This document shows, one piece after another, positions 32,760 to 43,680 of a stretch of DNA of 64,000 nt. A program made the position numbers and the translations under genes. Origin of the DNA: Oncomelania hupensis. Its lineage: Eukaryota; Mollusca; Gastropoda; Littorinimorpha; Pomatiopsidae. The notes beneath the pieces were generated by a model. That model was not told the DNA's origin, ran no database searches, and worked only from the letters and a program-made list of their open reading frames with translations. Position 1 is the stretch's first letter, and each line of letters opens with the position of its first letter. The DNA is taken from contig CM072523.1 of NCBI GenBank assembly GCA_036898135.1, positions 26,922,757 to 26,986,756 on the forward strand, written 5' to 3'.

Positions 32760-34358
32760 TGGCATTGGTCTTCTATCCAGTTCTCCTTTGCTGTGCGCAT
32801 GCCTTTTCGGATGTCATTGTTGATTTTTCGGTAGGCATCAGCTCCCTGTGAAGTGTCTTTTTTCTTTTTCATCTCTCTTTGTTTATTAAACAGGTCCAAA
32901 AGTTTAGGTGTGATCCACAGCTTCTTCTTTGGCCGGTGCTTTCCAAGAATCTCAGTGGCGGCATCTGTCACAGCTGAGTTGAAGGCGGTGGTCATGGTGT
33001 TGGCATCTACTTCACCAGCTCCCAAAATGAGCAATGTTGCAAATTTCCCTCCAATTGTGGCCTGAACTATTTCCACCACCTCCGGGTCTTGCAGTTTGTC
33101 CAGGTCGAACTTCAGTCTAGTGCACTTTGCTGTGTTTACTCTCTTCAAGTGGAGCCGGAAAGACATCGTGGTCACTTCCGATGTCTGCTCCTGGAAAAGT
33201 GCGTGTCCTGCCAATGTTGATGCTTGATCTGAAGCGTTTCTTGACCACGATGTAGTCGATCTGGTTGTGATGCTCCCCGGCGGGACTGTGCCATGTCCAT
33301 CGCCTGGATTTTTTGTGGAGACCAAGCGTGTTTGCCAGTATCTGGCAAAATCCAAAATTCTCAGACCCCTGTCATTTATCTGGTTGCAGATGTGTCTCCC
33401 CAGTTGTGGTGCGCATCTTGGCCAACCTTGGCATTCCAGTCGCCTTCCACTATGACTGTGTCCTTCTTCGGCACTTGGTCAAGGACAGCCTGTAGATTTT
33501 CATAAGAATCCTCCACATCGCTGTCGTCATAGTGTGATGTTGGGGCATAGATCTGTATGATGGTGATGTTGAAAGGGGCTGCTTTCAGACGGATGGTAAT
33601 GAGCCTGCTGGAGACTGGGTGGCAACCCATGACAGTGGTTAGAATGTTCTTGTGGACCAAAAATCCAACGCCGTGTTCGTGCCTGTCACCTCTACCGCTG
33701 AAATAAAGCTTGTGGCCTTTGTTGGTCGTTGTTTCACTATGCCTTTCCAGCGCAGTTCGCGTATCCCTAAAACGTTCCATCGATAGTGGTCCATCTCGTG
33801 GGCCAGTTCTTCTAATTTTCCCTCCGCATTTAGGGTCCTGACATTCCAGGTTCCTATGACGATGTTGTTTCTGTTGCGGATCTTGTTAAGTTGTCCATCA
33901 GTAGCACACTTATTACCTCCGTCCTGGTGGCCAACGGGAGGCGCGGTCCGTGGTGACCCGGGGGACGACCGATCCGGTATGGAGTAAATGGTTTTATTCA
34001 TCATGCAGTGTGTCTTGGGCAAGAAAGACTTAGCAGGGCCCAATCCTCTCCAGGCTGTTGGCCACAGCCGATATTCACGAATACAGTGTGGCTCGCCTTG
34101 GCCCCGAGCATGCGGTCGTTGAACCTGTAGTAACATGAGGTTCCTCCGTTATATGTTATGTTATGTTATGTTTATCAGTTTATAGTCCCCTCTCTTCCCG
34201 TAAGGATTTTCAGAGAGGAGACTCTGATTCTCCATCCTGGCCGGTGACTTCTTTGTAGAAGACTTTCGCCCAGTGATGCCGTGCTGACATCACCCCTGTT
34301 AGTCGCCTCTTACGACACGTCGGGAAACGTTGGGTCTATTCTAATCAGTGCTTAAACC
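32760..34358 (-). mobile_element. RTE fragment, inverted 5' part
   Basis: On the minus strand it covers the 5' leader and endonuclease up to the position equivalent to about 29985 of the full element, then joins tail-to-tail with 32030-32759. The frame is broken in several places (for example near 33376). It carries an extra segment of about 90 bp at 34149-34239 absent from the full copy. The two pieces come from non-overlapping parts of the element and form an inversion, not a palindrome. Confidence 0.9.
34149..34239 (-). mobile_element. Nested mini-insertion with ATAAC tail
   Basis: This segment interrupts the RTE 5' leader between sequences that are contiguous in the full copy (GGCCAGG and CGGAGGAACC). 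On the minus strand it ends CTATAAACTGATAAAC followed by several ACATA units. It is probably the truncated 3' end of a different LINE family. Confidence 0.55.
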
Positions 34359-35049
34359 CACAATTAGTATAACACAATAATTTATAACAATAACATGATA
34401 ATGTTACAATACAATCAAAATAATGTGCACACACAAACACACACATGTACAAATACGCACGTACACACATACACACAGAAACGCAGACGCACACACACTT
34501 ATTTAAAACAATCTAATGAATGTAGATTAATGTAGATCTCGTATTAAGTAGGTAATTAACTCGTCTTTAATGTGTTGTAAAAGATGTTTTCTAAAGGATA
34601 TGTATTTAGTGATTGCGAGAGAGAGAGAGAGTGTGAGAGAGACAGACATACATACAGACAGATGTACTGACACACGGTGATGAATATCCAATGCGGTGAT
34701 TATGAAGACAAATTATAAGGACAAGACCAATGGTGTAGGTAACCTGATGGCTATCTGTCACTTGGCGCTATGTTTGTATAACAGCAAATGTTACTAATCT
34801 ATTGCAGGTCAGTAAACGAGATGACAGAATAAGAACCAACCTATAATGTTAATGAAGTATAGATTGGTGATTATGTATATACGTGCCCTTAAGAAGCTAC
34901 CGCACCCAAATCCAAGTCCTTTAGAACACGAAAGTCGTTGGCTACCGCTTTATTTACACACACATAAACACACACGCACACACACAAGTATGTAAAACAC
35001 CAAGACTGGGTTTTACTAAGAATGTAGGAATCGGAAAGTGATTTTTGAC
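34359..35049. other. No gene recognised
   Basis: AT-rich DNA with CA-type and GA runs (34425-34500, 34617-34640). Confidence 0.5.
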
Positions 35050-35113
35050 AGAAAAGGGTTAGGGCAAGGGTTAGTTGTAGCGCTGCAACTAGCCCTTACC
35101 CTAACCCTTTTCT
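35050..35113. repeat. Telomere-like 64-bp inverted repeat
   Basis: Two 32-bp arms, each starting AGAAAAGGGTTAGGG, lie back to back with three mismatches and no spacer. They include GGGTTAG units like the TTAGGG telomere repeat. A single strand would form a near-perfect hairpin. Confidence 0.8.
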
Positions 35114-35211
35114 AGAAAGTTGACCTAGTTCGTCTTCTATAGGCGACGAAATAGGTCGAATTTTGTTCAAAAATTCTTCGGAAATTCACTGTATTTTCTC
35201 CGTTCCGGATA

Positions 35212-35290
35212 GAGCACTCCTGTGTACTAAAACACTCTCATGCACTACAACTGCACTCCCATGCACTAAAAGAGCACTCCTGCGTACTTA
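35212..35290. repeat. Short minisatellite
   Basis: Four diverged units of about 20 bp of GCACTCCTGYGTACTAAAA type. Confidence 0.6.
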
Positions 35291-35390
35291 GAAAAAAGTG
35301 GGTGGCTGGAAAACTCTGGGTGACTAATACACTCACCCATTTCCTGCATAAAAAGCAAGGTTAGTCACCCATTTTAAGGCTTATGCCTCC

Positions 35391-35452
35391 GCACACCCAC
35401 ACACACACCCACACACACACACACACACACAACCACCCACACCCACACACAG

Positions 35453-35543
<91 letters not shown>

Positions 35544-35559
35544 TAGAGAGAGAGATACA

Positions 35560-35597
<38 letters not shown>
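35391..35597. repeat. CA / TA / CA compound microsatellite
   Basis: ACAC runs flank about 70 bp of alternating TA (35468-35537). No coding value. Confidence 0.95.
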
Positions 35598-35600
<3 letters not shown>

Positions 35601-36194
35601 CAATCAGACTCTTTTTTTCAAGATTTACTGGAAATAGCAATGATTCAAGAAAAAACTTCTAGCAAACAATCTATTTTAGAAAGACGCAAACGAAATCCTC
35701 AAATGTCTACATGTTTGTTTTTGAAAAGGGGAGATTCTTTTTAAAGTTATCTCAATCTAGTTTTAGAATAGAATGCATAAATTCTCATTTGTTGATGCCT
35801 ACCTAATTAAATTAATTTCAGAAAACCGAATCTTAATAGGGTTAATTAGTTACACCAGATCCGTTCGAATTGCGGGGTTATGCTACAAACTGATTGTCAG
35901 TAATCTGTCAAACATATTCTTTATATATAATAATCTGACGTAGGCATATGCCTCAGCATTCATTATTGGAAGATGTTTGTCAAAATGACTTATGAGGACA
36001 ATAAATCATATTTTGTAGATTGTCACTTTCATATGTTACGAATGTTGTGGGATTTGCCTGTGTCGTTGCTTGGCCCTTCTTCAGGCTAAAAACGTGTTTT
36101 TGTCGTCATCTTTCTGCGTCACCCGCTCACTTATCACAAACATACCTTAAGACAAGTAATATTTATTATTTTTTGTTGTTATTGATGTTGTTGT

Positions 36195-36396
36195 TTCTTC
36201 TTCTTCTTCTTCTTCTTCTTCTTCTTCTTCTTCTTCTTCTTCTTCTTCTTCTTCTTCTTCGTCTTCTTCTTCGGCAGCCGCATCATCATCATCCTCATCA
36301 TTATCATCGTCACGATCATCATCATTATCATCATTAACATCATCATCGTCGAAGTCATTATCATCATCATCATCATCATCATCATCATATTCATCA
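36195..36396. repeat. CTT then CAT microsatellite
   Basis: About 65 bp of CTT is followed by CAT/ATC repeats. Poly-Leu, poly-Lys and poly-Met frames here are artefacts. Confidence 0.95.
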
Positions 36397-36775
36397 TGTC
36401 ATTAAAAAAAATCGAAGCTTTGTACTTCTGCACAAGTTTCATACCAACAAAAAACCCAGTGTTTTTTGTATTTTGTAATTTTACAATAGTCATACCTGTA
36501 ATTATATACTTCATACATTTATTAGGAATGGATATATGCACTAAATGTAATATAGACCTCCTAATCAAATATTCATGTTGCTGTTGGATGATTTCAAACG
36601 GTTGACTTGACGCGACGAAGCAGTACTAGTGTGTTTTCTGCTTTACAAGCAAACGTTATGCCTAGTTGCTGAGCAAACCGATTGTCAGAGACGACCTATA
36701 AATCCATATACCTTTTAAATAGCTGCTGAGATTTGTGAGGGGCACATCAGAAGTCTTAAATAGGCTGCTTAGGAT

Positions 36776-36865
36776 GCAGTGCCTTGGCTCCGAGGAGGAG
36801 GGGTAAGTCGTGTACCTCTAAAGGGAGTCAAAGGACGTGAGTTCGAGTCCCGCAAGTGGCAGGAT
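36776..36865 (+). repeat. Degenerate tRNA-like SINE head
   Basis: GAGTTCGAGTCCCGC (36840-36854) is a good B box. The region upstream (CCTTGGCTCCGAGGAGG) is a poor A box. It is followed by a non-tRNA body and a trinucleotide repeat, as in old SINEs. Confidence 0.4.
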
Positions 36866-36949
36866 TTTGTATCCACATGAGTCGATTTCTTGTTCAGTCT
36901 ACCCCATCCACGTCGCTTCAAGGGACTCTTTCTTTCAAGGCGCATGCGA

Positions 36950-37105
36950 CATCATCATCGTCGTCGTCGTTATCAAAATCATAATCGTCATCGTCGCCAT
37001 AATTATTGTCATCGTCATCATCATCATCATTATCATTTCATCATCATCATTATCATCATCATCCGTCGTTCGTCTTCGTCATCGTCATAAGCGTCATCAT
37101 TAATG
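36950..37105. repeat. CAT/CGT trinucleotide stretch
   Basis: Impure CAT and CGT repeats; no coding value. Confidence 0.85.
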
Positions 37106-37659
37106 TTGTTGTCGACATGTCATTGTTGCTGGTTCGAGGTATAATTTATTTATTTATTTATTTGCTTGCAGGATATCCAAGGCAAGTAAATTAAAACTGT
37201 AGGTGCGTGACGCTTGTTGCTGAAAAGTAGGAGTTTCAAATATTGAAGCTGACCGAATAATGTTAAAACCCGTATCTGACTGTGATTACTTTGAAATGAT
37301 TGATACTGCTACAGTGTACAGTGTCTTATAAGATTAAAAACATATTCTGAACATTCATAGAGAAGGTTTACTAGAAGGGTTTACATTCTCAGTGTATGAT
37401 TCTGATTTGAGGTTTAGGCAGTGAAAATGATTGCGCTATAGTCTACGCACTACTGTAATGCGATCAGCTGTGTGTGATTATCTGCAACCAGGACTGAGCT
37501 GTGTGTGATTGTCTGCAACCAGGACTGTGTTGTTCATTGACATTTAAAACTATGCAGCGTTGATTCACAATTAAGTCTTCCCGCTGCTTTGCGGTTGTTC
37601 TTGGGACTGGCTCTTCCTGCTGCTGCTGGAGACGATCCTGAATTATAATAGAGCTGCTG

Positions 37660-38060
37660 TCACGTCGTCACATATGGAACTGTTTCTAACATGAAATTGC
37701 TAATCGGGCACACCTGTTCCTGAAATATAACAGCTATCGCCACACCTGTTCCTGAAATAGAACAGTTAACGTCACCCCTTTTCCTGATTTTGAGCAGCTA
37801 TCGTCACACCTGTTCCTAATATTGAGCTGCTACTGTCACACCTATTCCTGATACAGAGCTGATATTGTCACACCTGGACCTGTTCCTCATATAGAGCTGC
37901 TATCGTCACACCTGGAACTGTTCCTGATGTAGAGCTGTTATCATCCCATCTGGAACTGTTCCTGATATAAAATAATAACATAGCTACTAACATCACATCC
38001 AGAACTGTTCCAGGTATAGACTAATAATAGAGACGGTATCGTCACACAGGGAACTGTCGA
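37660..38060. repeat. Degenerate minisatellite of about 40 bp
   Basis: Eight or so units contain CACACCTG(GAA)TGTTCCTGATATAGAGCTGCTATCGT with indels. It lies immediately upstream of the PTB-domain gene. A separate 33-bp duplication (CTGTGTGTGATTRTCTGCAACCAGGACTG) precedes it at 37468-37527. Confidence 0.8.
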
Positions 38061-38194
38061 TCCTCATCGAGAGGTGCCAGCGTTACATTATATACTATTC
38101 CTAATAGCTACAGATCTTACATATAGCCAGACGTCTAGAACTGTTTTTCGACTGCAAGAACAATTACCGTGACTACTAGAGCTGCTGGAGCCGC

Positions 38195-39050
38195 ATGTCA
38201 ACCATAATGTGGAGCAAGAGGAAAGAGTCGGCCAAGATCTCTGACCGTACGCCAGTGTTCCACGTACGCTACATCGGCAACACTGAGGCGCACGTTGCCA
38301 ACGGCAGAGGCTGTTCCTACGCGCCCGTCCAGAAACTCTGGGACCACTGCCCTGGTGAGCGCCACTTGAAGCGGGTATGTAGTCTGCTCTCTTCTTTTAC
38401 TCCTTTATATCCTTCTCTCGTCTTCTTCCCATTCTTACTATTTTCGTCTTCATCACTTATCCCATCATCGTTTCTGTTGCTATTCTTTAATTGCGTCAAG
38501 TTTTATATCAAAATCACAAAATACTTTTTATATATTGGGAGCCAATGTATCAGACAAAGGGGTCCCGACAAGAAGTCCTCTGAAGGATCGCATAAACAAC
38601 TGCTGCCCTGACAAGGTTGAAGCCCATTTGGAAAGACAGGACCATTAGTTTACACTCCAAGGTAAGGCTGCTGCGCTCCGTTGTCGTCTCCATCTTCCTA
38701 TACGCTTGCGAAACATGGACTCTCACAGCAGATCTACAACAAAGAATACAAGGCATGGAGATGAGGTGCTACAGAAGATGAGGGTTGCTGAGAACAGAGA
38801 AAGATGGAGTACGCTGGTTAAACAATCATCTGTTGTGCCCCAACGACTTTCGAGTTACGGGATAGGATCATAAATATTGATTTATTTATTGATTTATTGT
38901 GTTATGTAAGTTAATTGTGTGTTCATATGATTGCACGATGAAAACATGTTTGCCTGATTTTGCGCTGAATAAATCGCATGATGATGATGATGCGGAGGAG
39001 GAGGAGGAGGAGGAGGAAGAAGAAGAAGAGGGCGACTATGGTGACGATGG

Positions 39051-39136
<86 letters not shown>

Positions 39137-39378
39137 CATTCATTCATTCATTCACTCACTCACGAGGAGGAATGTGTTAAACAGTGTTTTTTGTGTGTTG
39201 TGATGTGCGATACAGGTGGCAGTGCACATCAGCACGAAGGGAATAATCATGCTGCCGGCAGACCAGGCTGACATCAAACAGAAAGTGCCGTCAGATGTGC
39301 CGCAACAAATTTCCATAGAAGACCAACGACAGGCATTGACAGTGGAAGGTCTGGAGCATGGACCTAAAAACAGTGATA

Positions 39379-39464
<86 letters not shown>

Positions 39465-39504
39465 ACTGCTGTTGATGATCGTGATGATGATATTGCTGTT
39501 GCTA

Positions 39505-39581
<77 letters not shown>

Positions 39582-39796
39582 AAGAGTTGCTGTGTAACAG
39601 TGTGTGGTTGCAGGCCTAAGGCGAGAGTTCGGTATCGAGGACATCTCATTTTGCAACACTGACCGCGCCGTCAACGAGCGGATATTCAGCTGGATTTGTC
39701 GCAACAGTCACGACGCCAGGCTCGACTGCCATGCCGTGCTCTGCAGCACCAAGCAAAAGGTTGGTCGTCATCATCGTGACTATCATCATCATCATT

Positions 39797-39858
<62 letters not shown>

Positions 39859-40508
39859 TATCATCATCATCATCATCATCATCATCTTCTTCATCATCAT
39901 CATTATCATCACTACCATGTCCCACGTGCTAAATTTGTTTGAGTGACGTTATGGCGATGTGCTTTCAGGCGCAGACGATGGCGGTGGTGTTGTCGAGGGC
40001 TTTCCACATCGCCTACAAGGACTGGCGAACTCGCAACCGCACCAGCCTGTCTGCTGCCATCACCCCAACACCATCCCATCGCCCCTCAGCTTCCACCACT
40101 ATCATCAACAACGGGGCTGGTGATAGTGGTTCCTTAACTCCTCTCCAGCAGAAACTACATCAAAACGGGTCGTCCACGACGGCGCCATTTAACGCTTCGG
40201 GCGACGTGATGTCACAACGTCTTTTGTCATCAGTAACGTCCGCTTCGTCTCCCACAAGAACGCACTCGCCAGCATCCCCGAGCTCTTTGGGGTCAACGGC
40301 GCGACATAGTTTGCCACCTTCTACCACGCCATTGCTTCTGAGCGACGGCCCATCGTCCTTTAGCTCAGCATCATCATGGCGATGTCCAGAGGCAGCTACG
40401 TCACAGGAGTTTTCCAGCAGCGACATTCTTGACCCTGACCTGGCCGCTGAGCTAGACAACATGGATGCACTCACCGCCGACATAGACTTGGAAGACGATC
40501 AGGATTAG
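38195..40508 (+). CDS. PTB/PID-domain adaptor protein, FAM43-like
   Basis: Four exons with consistent phases: 38195-38374, 39216-39348 (or 39372), 39614-39759, 39969-40508, giving about 332 (or 340) aa. The PTB fold is visible: FHVRYIGNTEAHVANGRGC in exon 1, VAVHISTKGIIML in exon 2, ISFCNTDRAVNERIFSWICR and LDCHAVLCSTKQK in exon 3, and AQTMAVVLSRAFHIAYKDW in exon 4. The short start MWSKRKE..., GC then K-x-W pattern and DCHAV/AQ-x-MA segments most resemble FAM43 and, less closely, PID1. Such proteins bind peptide motifs on membrane receptors. The C-terminus is Ser/Thr/Pro-rich with an acidic tail (LDPDLAAELDNMDAL). Exon 2's donor is weak either way. Introns hold an RTE fragment and long GAT arrays. 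Met at 38195 or 38207 could start. Confidence 0.75.
38537..38870 (+). mobile_element. RTE 3' fragment in intron 1 of PTB gene
   Basis: Matches the RTE C-terminal coding end from GGGAGCCAATGTATCAGACA to the GGATAGGAT tail. It has frameshifts and an internal deletion of roughly 240 bp, joining CTACAGAAGA to the GAGGGTTGCTGAG block. It lies wholly in the intron. Confidence 0.85.
38978..39134. repeat. GAT/GAG microsatellite in intron 1
   Basis: GGA and GAA blocks followed by about 85 bp of nearly pure GAT. It lies in the intron just before exon 2 of the PTB gene. Confidence 0.95.
39380..39580. repeat. GAT microsatellites in intron 2
   Basis: Two near-pure GAT blocks separated by about 40 bp. 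They begin a few bases after the exon 2 donor and end about 30 bp before the exon 3 acceptor, so they make up most of intron 2. Confidence 0.95.
39770..39912. repeat. CAT microsatellite in intron 3
   Basis: Near-pure CAT/ATC. With the GAT arrays of introns 1 and 2 on the opposite strand phase, the pre-mRNA would contain complementary GAU and AUC tracts. Confidence 0.95.
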
Positions 40509-41550
40509 ACTCAAATTTAAAGCAAGTGTCACCTACTGCGCCGTCGTCATCATCAGCAGCAGCAACAGCAGCAGCAGGAACAACAGCATCATATTCATCC
40601 CCATCATCATCACCATCATCATCATCATCACCACCACCTTCATCATCATCATCATCATCGTCATCATCGTCATCATTGTTATGATGGTAAGATGAACTTC
40701 CAGCAGAAAATAACCACTTATTTCAAAATTACATCGGCGCTCAAGCGCGGTACACGGTTGTATATATTCTTGAAGTCATTTTAGCGTAGCAATATCATAC
40801 AAATCGTTGAGGTGGTGAAACTTAGTCTAATGAAATAAATCTTGGACTCTTCAAAGATCAACCTTTTCGTAGCAAGAGTTTGTTTTTGTACACGTATAAA
40901 ACTCCATCCAACTCATTCCAGACCTCCTTTTTTATATTTTTTCTTTACCCCACATTGTGTGGTTATAATAATTCACCTATTCAGTCGTGATTATTATTAT
41001 TAGGAAAATTTTATTTTTATTGTTTGTACATTGACTGTGATATAAATATTTTTAAAGTTCTGTCATCGTTGGTAAGTTAATATTTAAATTAATTATCTTA
41101 GACTGTTTTAAACTTTGATTAGTTTTTATATTGTTTCTCCACTGTTTTATTGAACTTACGTTTGTTTTTGCTCTTTAACACTAGTAATTTTAGACTTTAT
41201 TGAGTGAAATTTTTAACGTAAGCTTATTTATTAATTAGTTTTAGAAATAAAATTGTCTTACCTAAAAAATAAAGACCCAGGTCTTAACTTATATATTGAA
41301 CTCTTAAAATTCCTTTTTAGTCATGTCTTAAGTTGGTCGCATGTTATTTCTATCACTGTACATATTTTACTGTCGCAATAAATTTTTTCTTAATAGTTTA
41401 ATTGTTGGGGGTGTCTGAGAATATTTATTTGAATAAATGTTGATTTTATATCTGACGTTTTATTCATTGACTATGAGATTGTCCTTGTCATGTTTCGTGC
41501 TTATACGTTGCACCAATGTAAACTTTTATTGTGTAAAAATTGGAACAATA
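40509..41550 (+). other. Probable 3' UTR of the PTB gene
   Basis: AT-rich non-coding sequence after the stop, with CAT/CAG repeats at first. Several AATAAA signals follow (about 40832, 41246, 41267, 41380, 41547). Which one is used cannot be told. Confidence 0.55.
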
Positions 41551-41588
41551 AATCATCTTGTTTTATCTTGTATTTTGTATCTCTTGTA

Positions 41589-41589
41589 T

Positions 41590-41647
<58 letters not shown>

Positions 41648-41660
41648 TGTAGTAGTAGTT

Positions 41661-41746
<86 letters not shown>

Positions 41747-41772
41747 ATTATTATTACTATCATCATCAGCAT
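41589..41772. repeat. AGT then TGT/ATT microsatellite
   Basis: About 115 bp of AGT with two TGT interruptions, then GTT and ATT repeats. No coding value. Confidence 0.95.
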
Positions 41773-43680
41773 CATGTAATAAATCAGAGATGAAATCACA
41801 AAGAAGAAATCACAACTATCTATCAGAGTAAATGTTGTGCTTGTAATCAAAAGCAAAGGAAGGGGTGGAGGGGCAGTGGGGTGGGGTGGGGTGGGGTTGG
41901 GTATGGGGGGTAGGATGAGGGGTGGTGTAAGGCGTGGGGGTGGTTAAATGAGGAATGTTTGTGTGTCGTATTACCAAAGAGCTTAATGATAGATAATAAG
42001 CTCTTTACGGTCCCCAGAATCAGCTTGTTACGTGCCCCGCAGAAATATTTGAAAAATCTGGGTGGTGTAGCACTGAGCACATGGATACCATTTTATTTTC
42101 TCGCTCTCGTTCTCGTACTTCTTCTCGATAGATCTATAGTCATTATGCCTTTTTCCCATGAAGTTAAAGAGAGTGTACAAAATTAGTTTTGACGGATATC
42201 GATCCAATGGACTTTACATTTAGAGTTCATTAACTGGTTTTACTTATAGGCATTCGAGTGATTCCTGAAGAAAGCCTGTTGACAATCAGTACAGGATTTG
42301 TACATTTAGTCCAAAACAGATAATGAAATTCATCACCTAGTTCTTCCAAATCACACAGAATAGGATTATATGGTCTATTTCCTTACTCAATACTGGATAT
42401 TAAAATATCTTTCATGTGATTGAATAGGCAGTTTGTAAGACTTAAGCCCAAATTTCAATAAGTTTCTTCTAAATAAAGGTTTACACATAAACTAAATAGT
42501 CCTTGAAACAGAAGGTATTCTTTAAAATTCTATTCGTAATACAAGTATTAAGATCGAATACCTCCTGATGCCAGATTTGCAAGAACTAGTCTCCCAAGTG
42601 GTGTTTGACCATTGTCTTAAATCAATTCAAATAGTATTTACAACCATGTAGCCATAAGAAAGGCAGACCAAGATCGTTTAGCAGAGAACGAACAGTTCAT
42701 AACCAAGACAGTTTATACTCAATACGAGTAAATAAAATATGCAGTTTCCTTTCTTTTCGTGCTTGTTATGTTTTCGTGTCTATTAACAATCAATAACTAC
42801 TGTTGTCACGTGACTTCACTCGCGCAACTCAAACACCAGGAAGGAAGTAAACAATCTAAGAGTCAGCGAAGGTATGGTATGTGTGTGTGTGTGTTTTGTT
42901 TGTTTGTTTGTTTGTTTGTTTGTGTTTTTTTCCTTCATATGTCGTAACGTTTATACTGTAACGACAGTGGTTTAGATTATAAGCTTTGTGACAAATGTGA
43001 CATCTTCATTTCAATTGTTTTCTTTTTGAAGACGTTACGATCTGCATGAGTAGAAATGCTTCCTGCGCGGTCACATGAAAGTGATGAATACATCGGAATA
43101 TGGATTCAGGATTAATAATAGTAGTAGTAAGTAGAGGCGGTCCTACCTTATTCTATCCTCTGTTCCATAGATCAGCTACCCCCAACTCACTCCCTAATCA
43201 CTGATTTTGCACATATGATTTTTTTGCTATTCGGATGGGTTATCAATAAAATTAGGCCTATGCTTGTTTTTTTGTTTTTTTCAGTAACTCTAGTCTACCC
43301 TATATGTCGGATATTAAATCATTTAACTGAAAGGGGATCTGGTGTTCAGTGACAGTAGCACACAGCCCCCCCCCCCCCACCCCCATCCTCCCATACCCCA
43401 CTTACTCATCAAAACCCAAAAAGAAGCAAAAAGGCTGATTTTTTTTTTCATTTTTATTGGAGGTCCTTGACACAAAGCCAGTGTGGATGCTTCTGGCCAA
43501 TGTTACATTCTGTGTTAGTGCATTCTACTCATTTAAGCTTCTTGGAAGGAAAGAAAAATTATATGAAATTGGGGTCTGCATCAGGGAATGACAAACTGCT
43601 GATCATGCGTTGGCATGATGATATATTTGCAGTACTACACACATTACTTTTTCAACTCGATGTATAATTCCATTATCTGT
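41773..43680. other. No gene recognised
   Basis: Contains a G-rich tract (41856-41943), TG and TTTG runs (42880-42925) and a C run (43366-43385). No exon or element was supported. Confidence 0.5.

Noticed and set aside
32636..33355. 274-codon minus-strand frame as a single protein
   Set aside because: It is a chimera: sense RTE endonuclease joined across the inversion point to antisense RTE C-terminus.
39349..39613. Exon 2 of the PTB gene reading through into the GAT array as a poly-Asp segment
   Set aside because: A strong acceptor at 39612-39613 restarts the PTB homology, and phase-compatible donors precede the array.
38894..39946. Long poly-Asp, poly-His, poly-Met, poly-Ile and poly-Ser open frames
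   Set aside because: They are six-frame readings of GAT/CAT microsatellites inside introns of the PTB gene; only the exon pieces at their edges are real.
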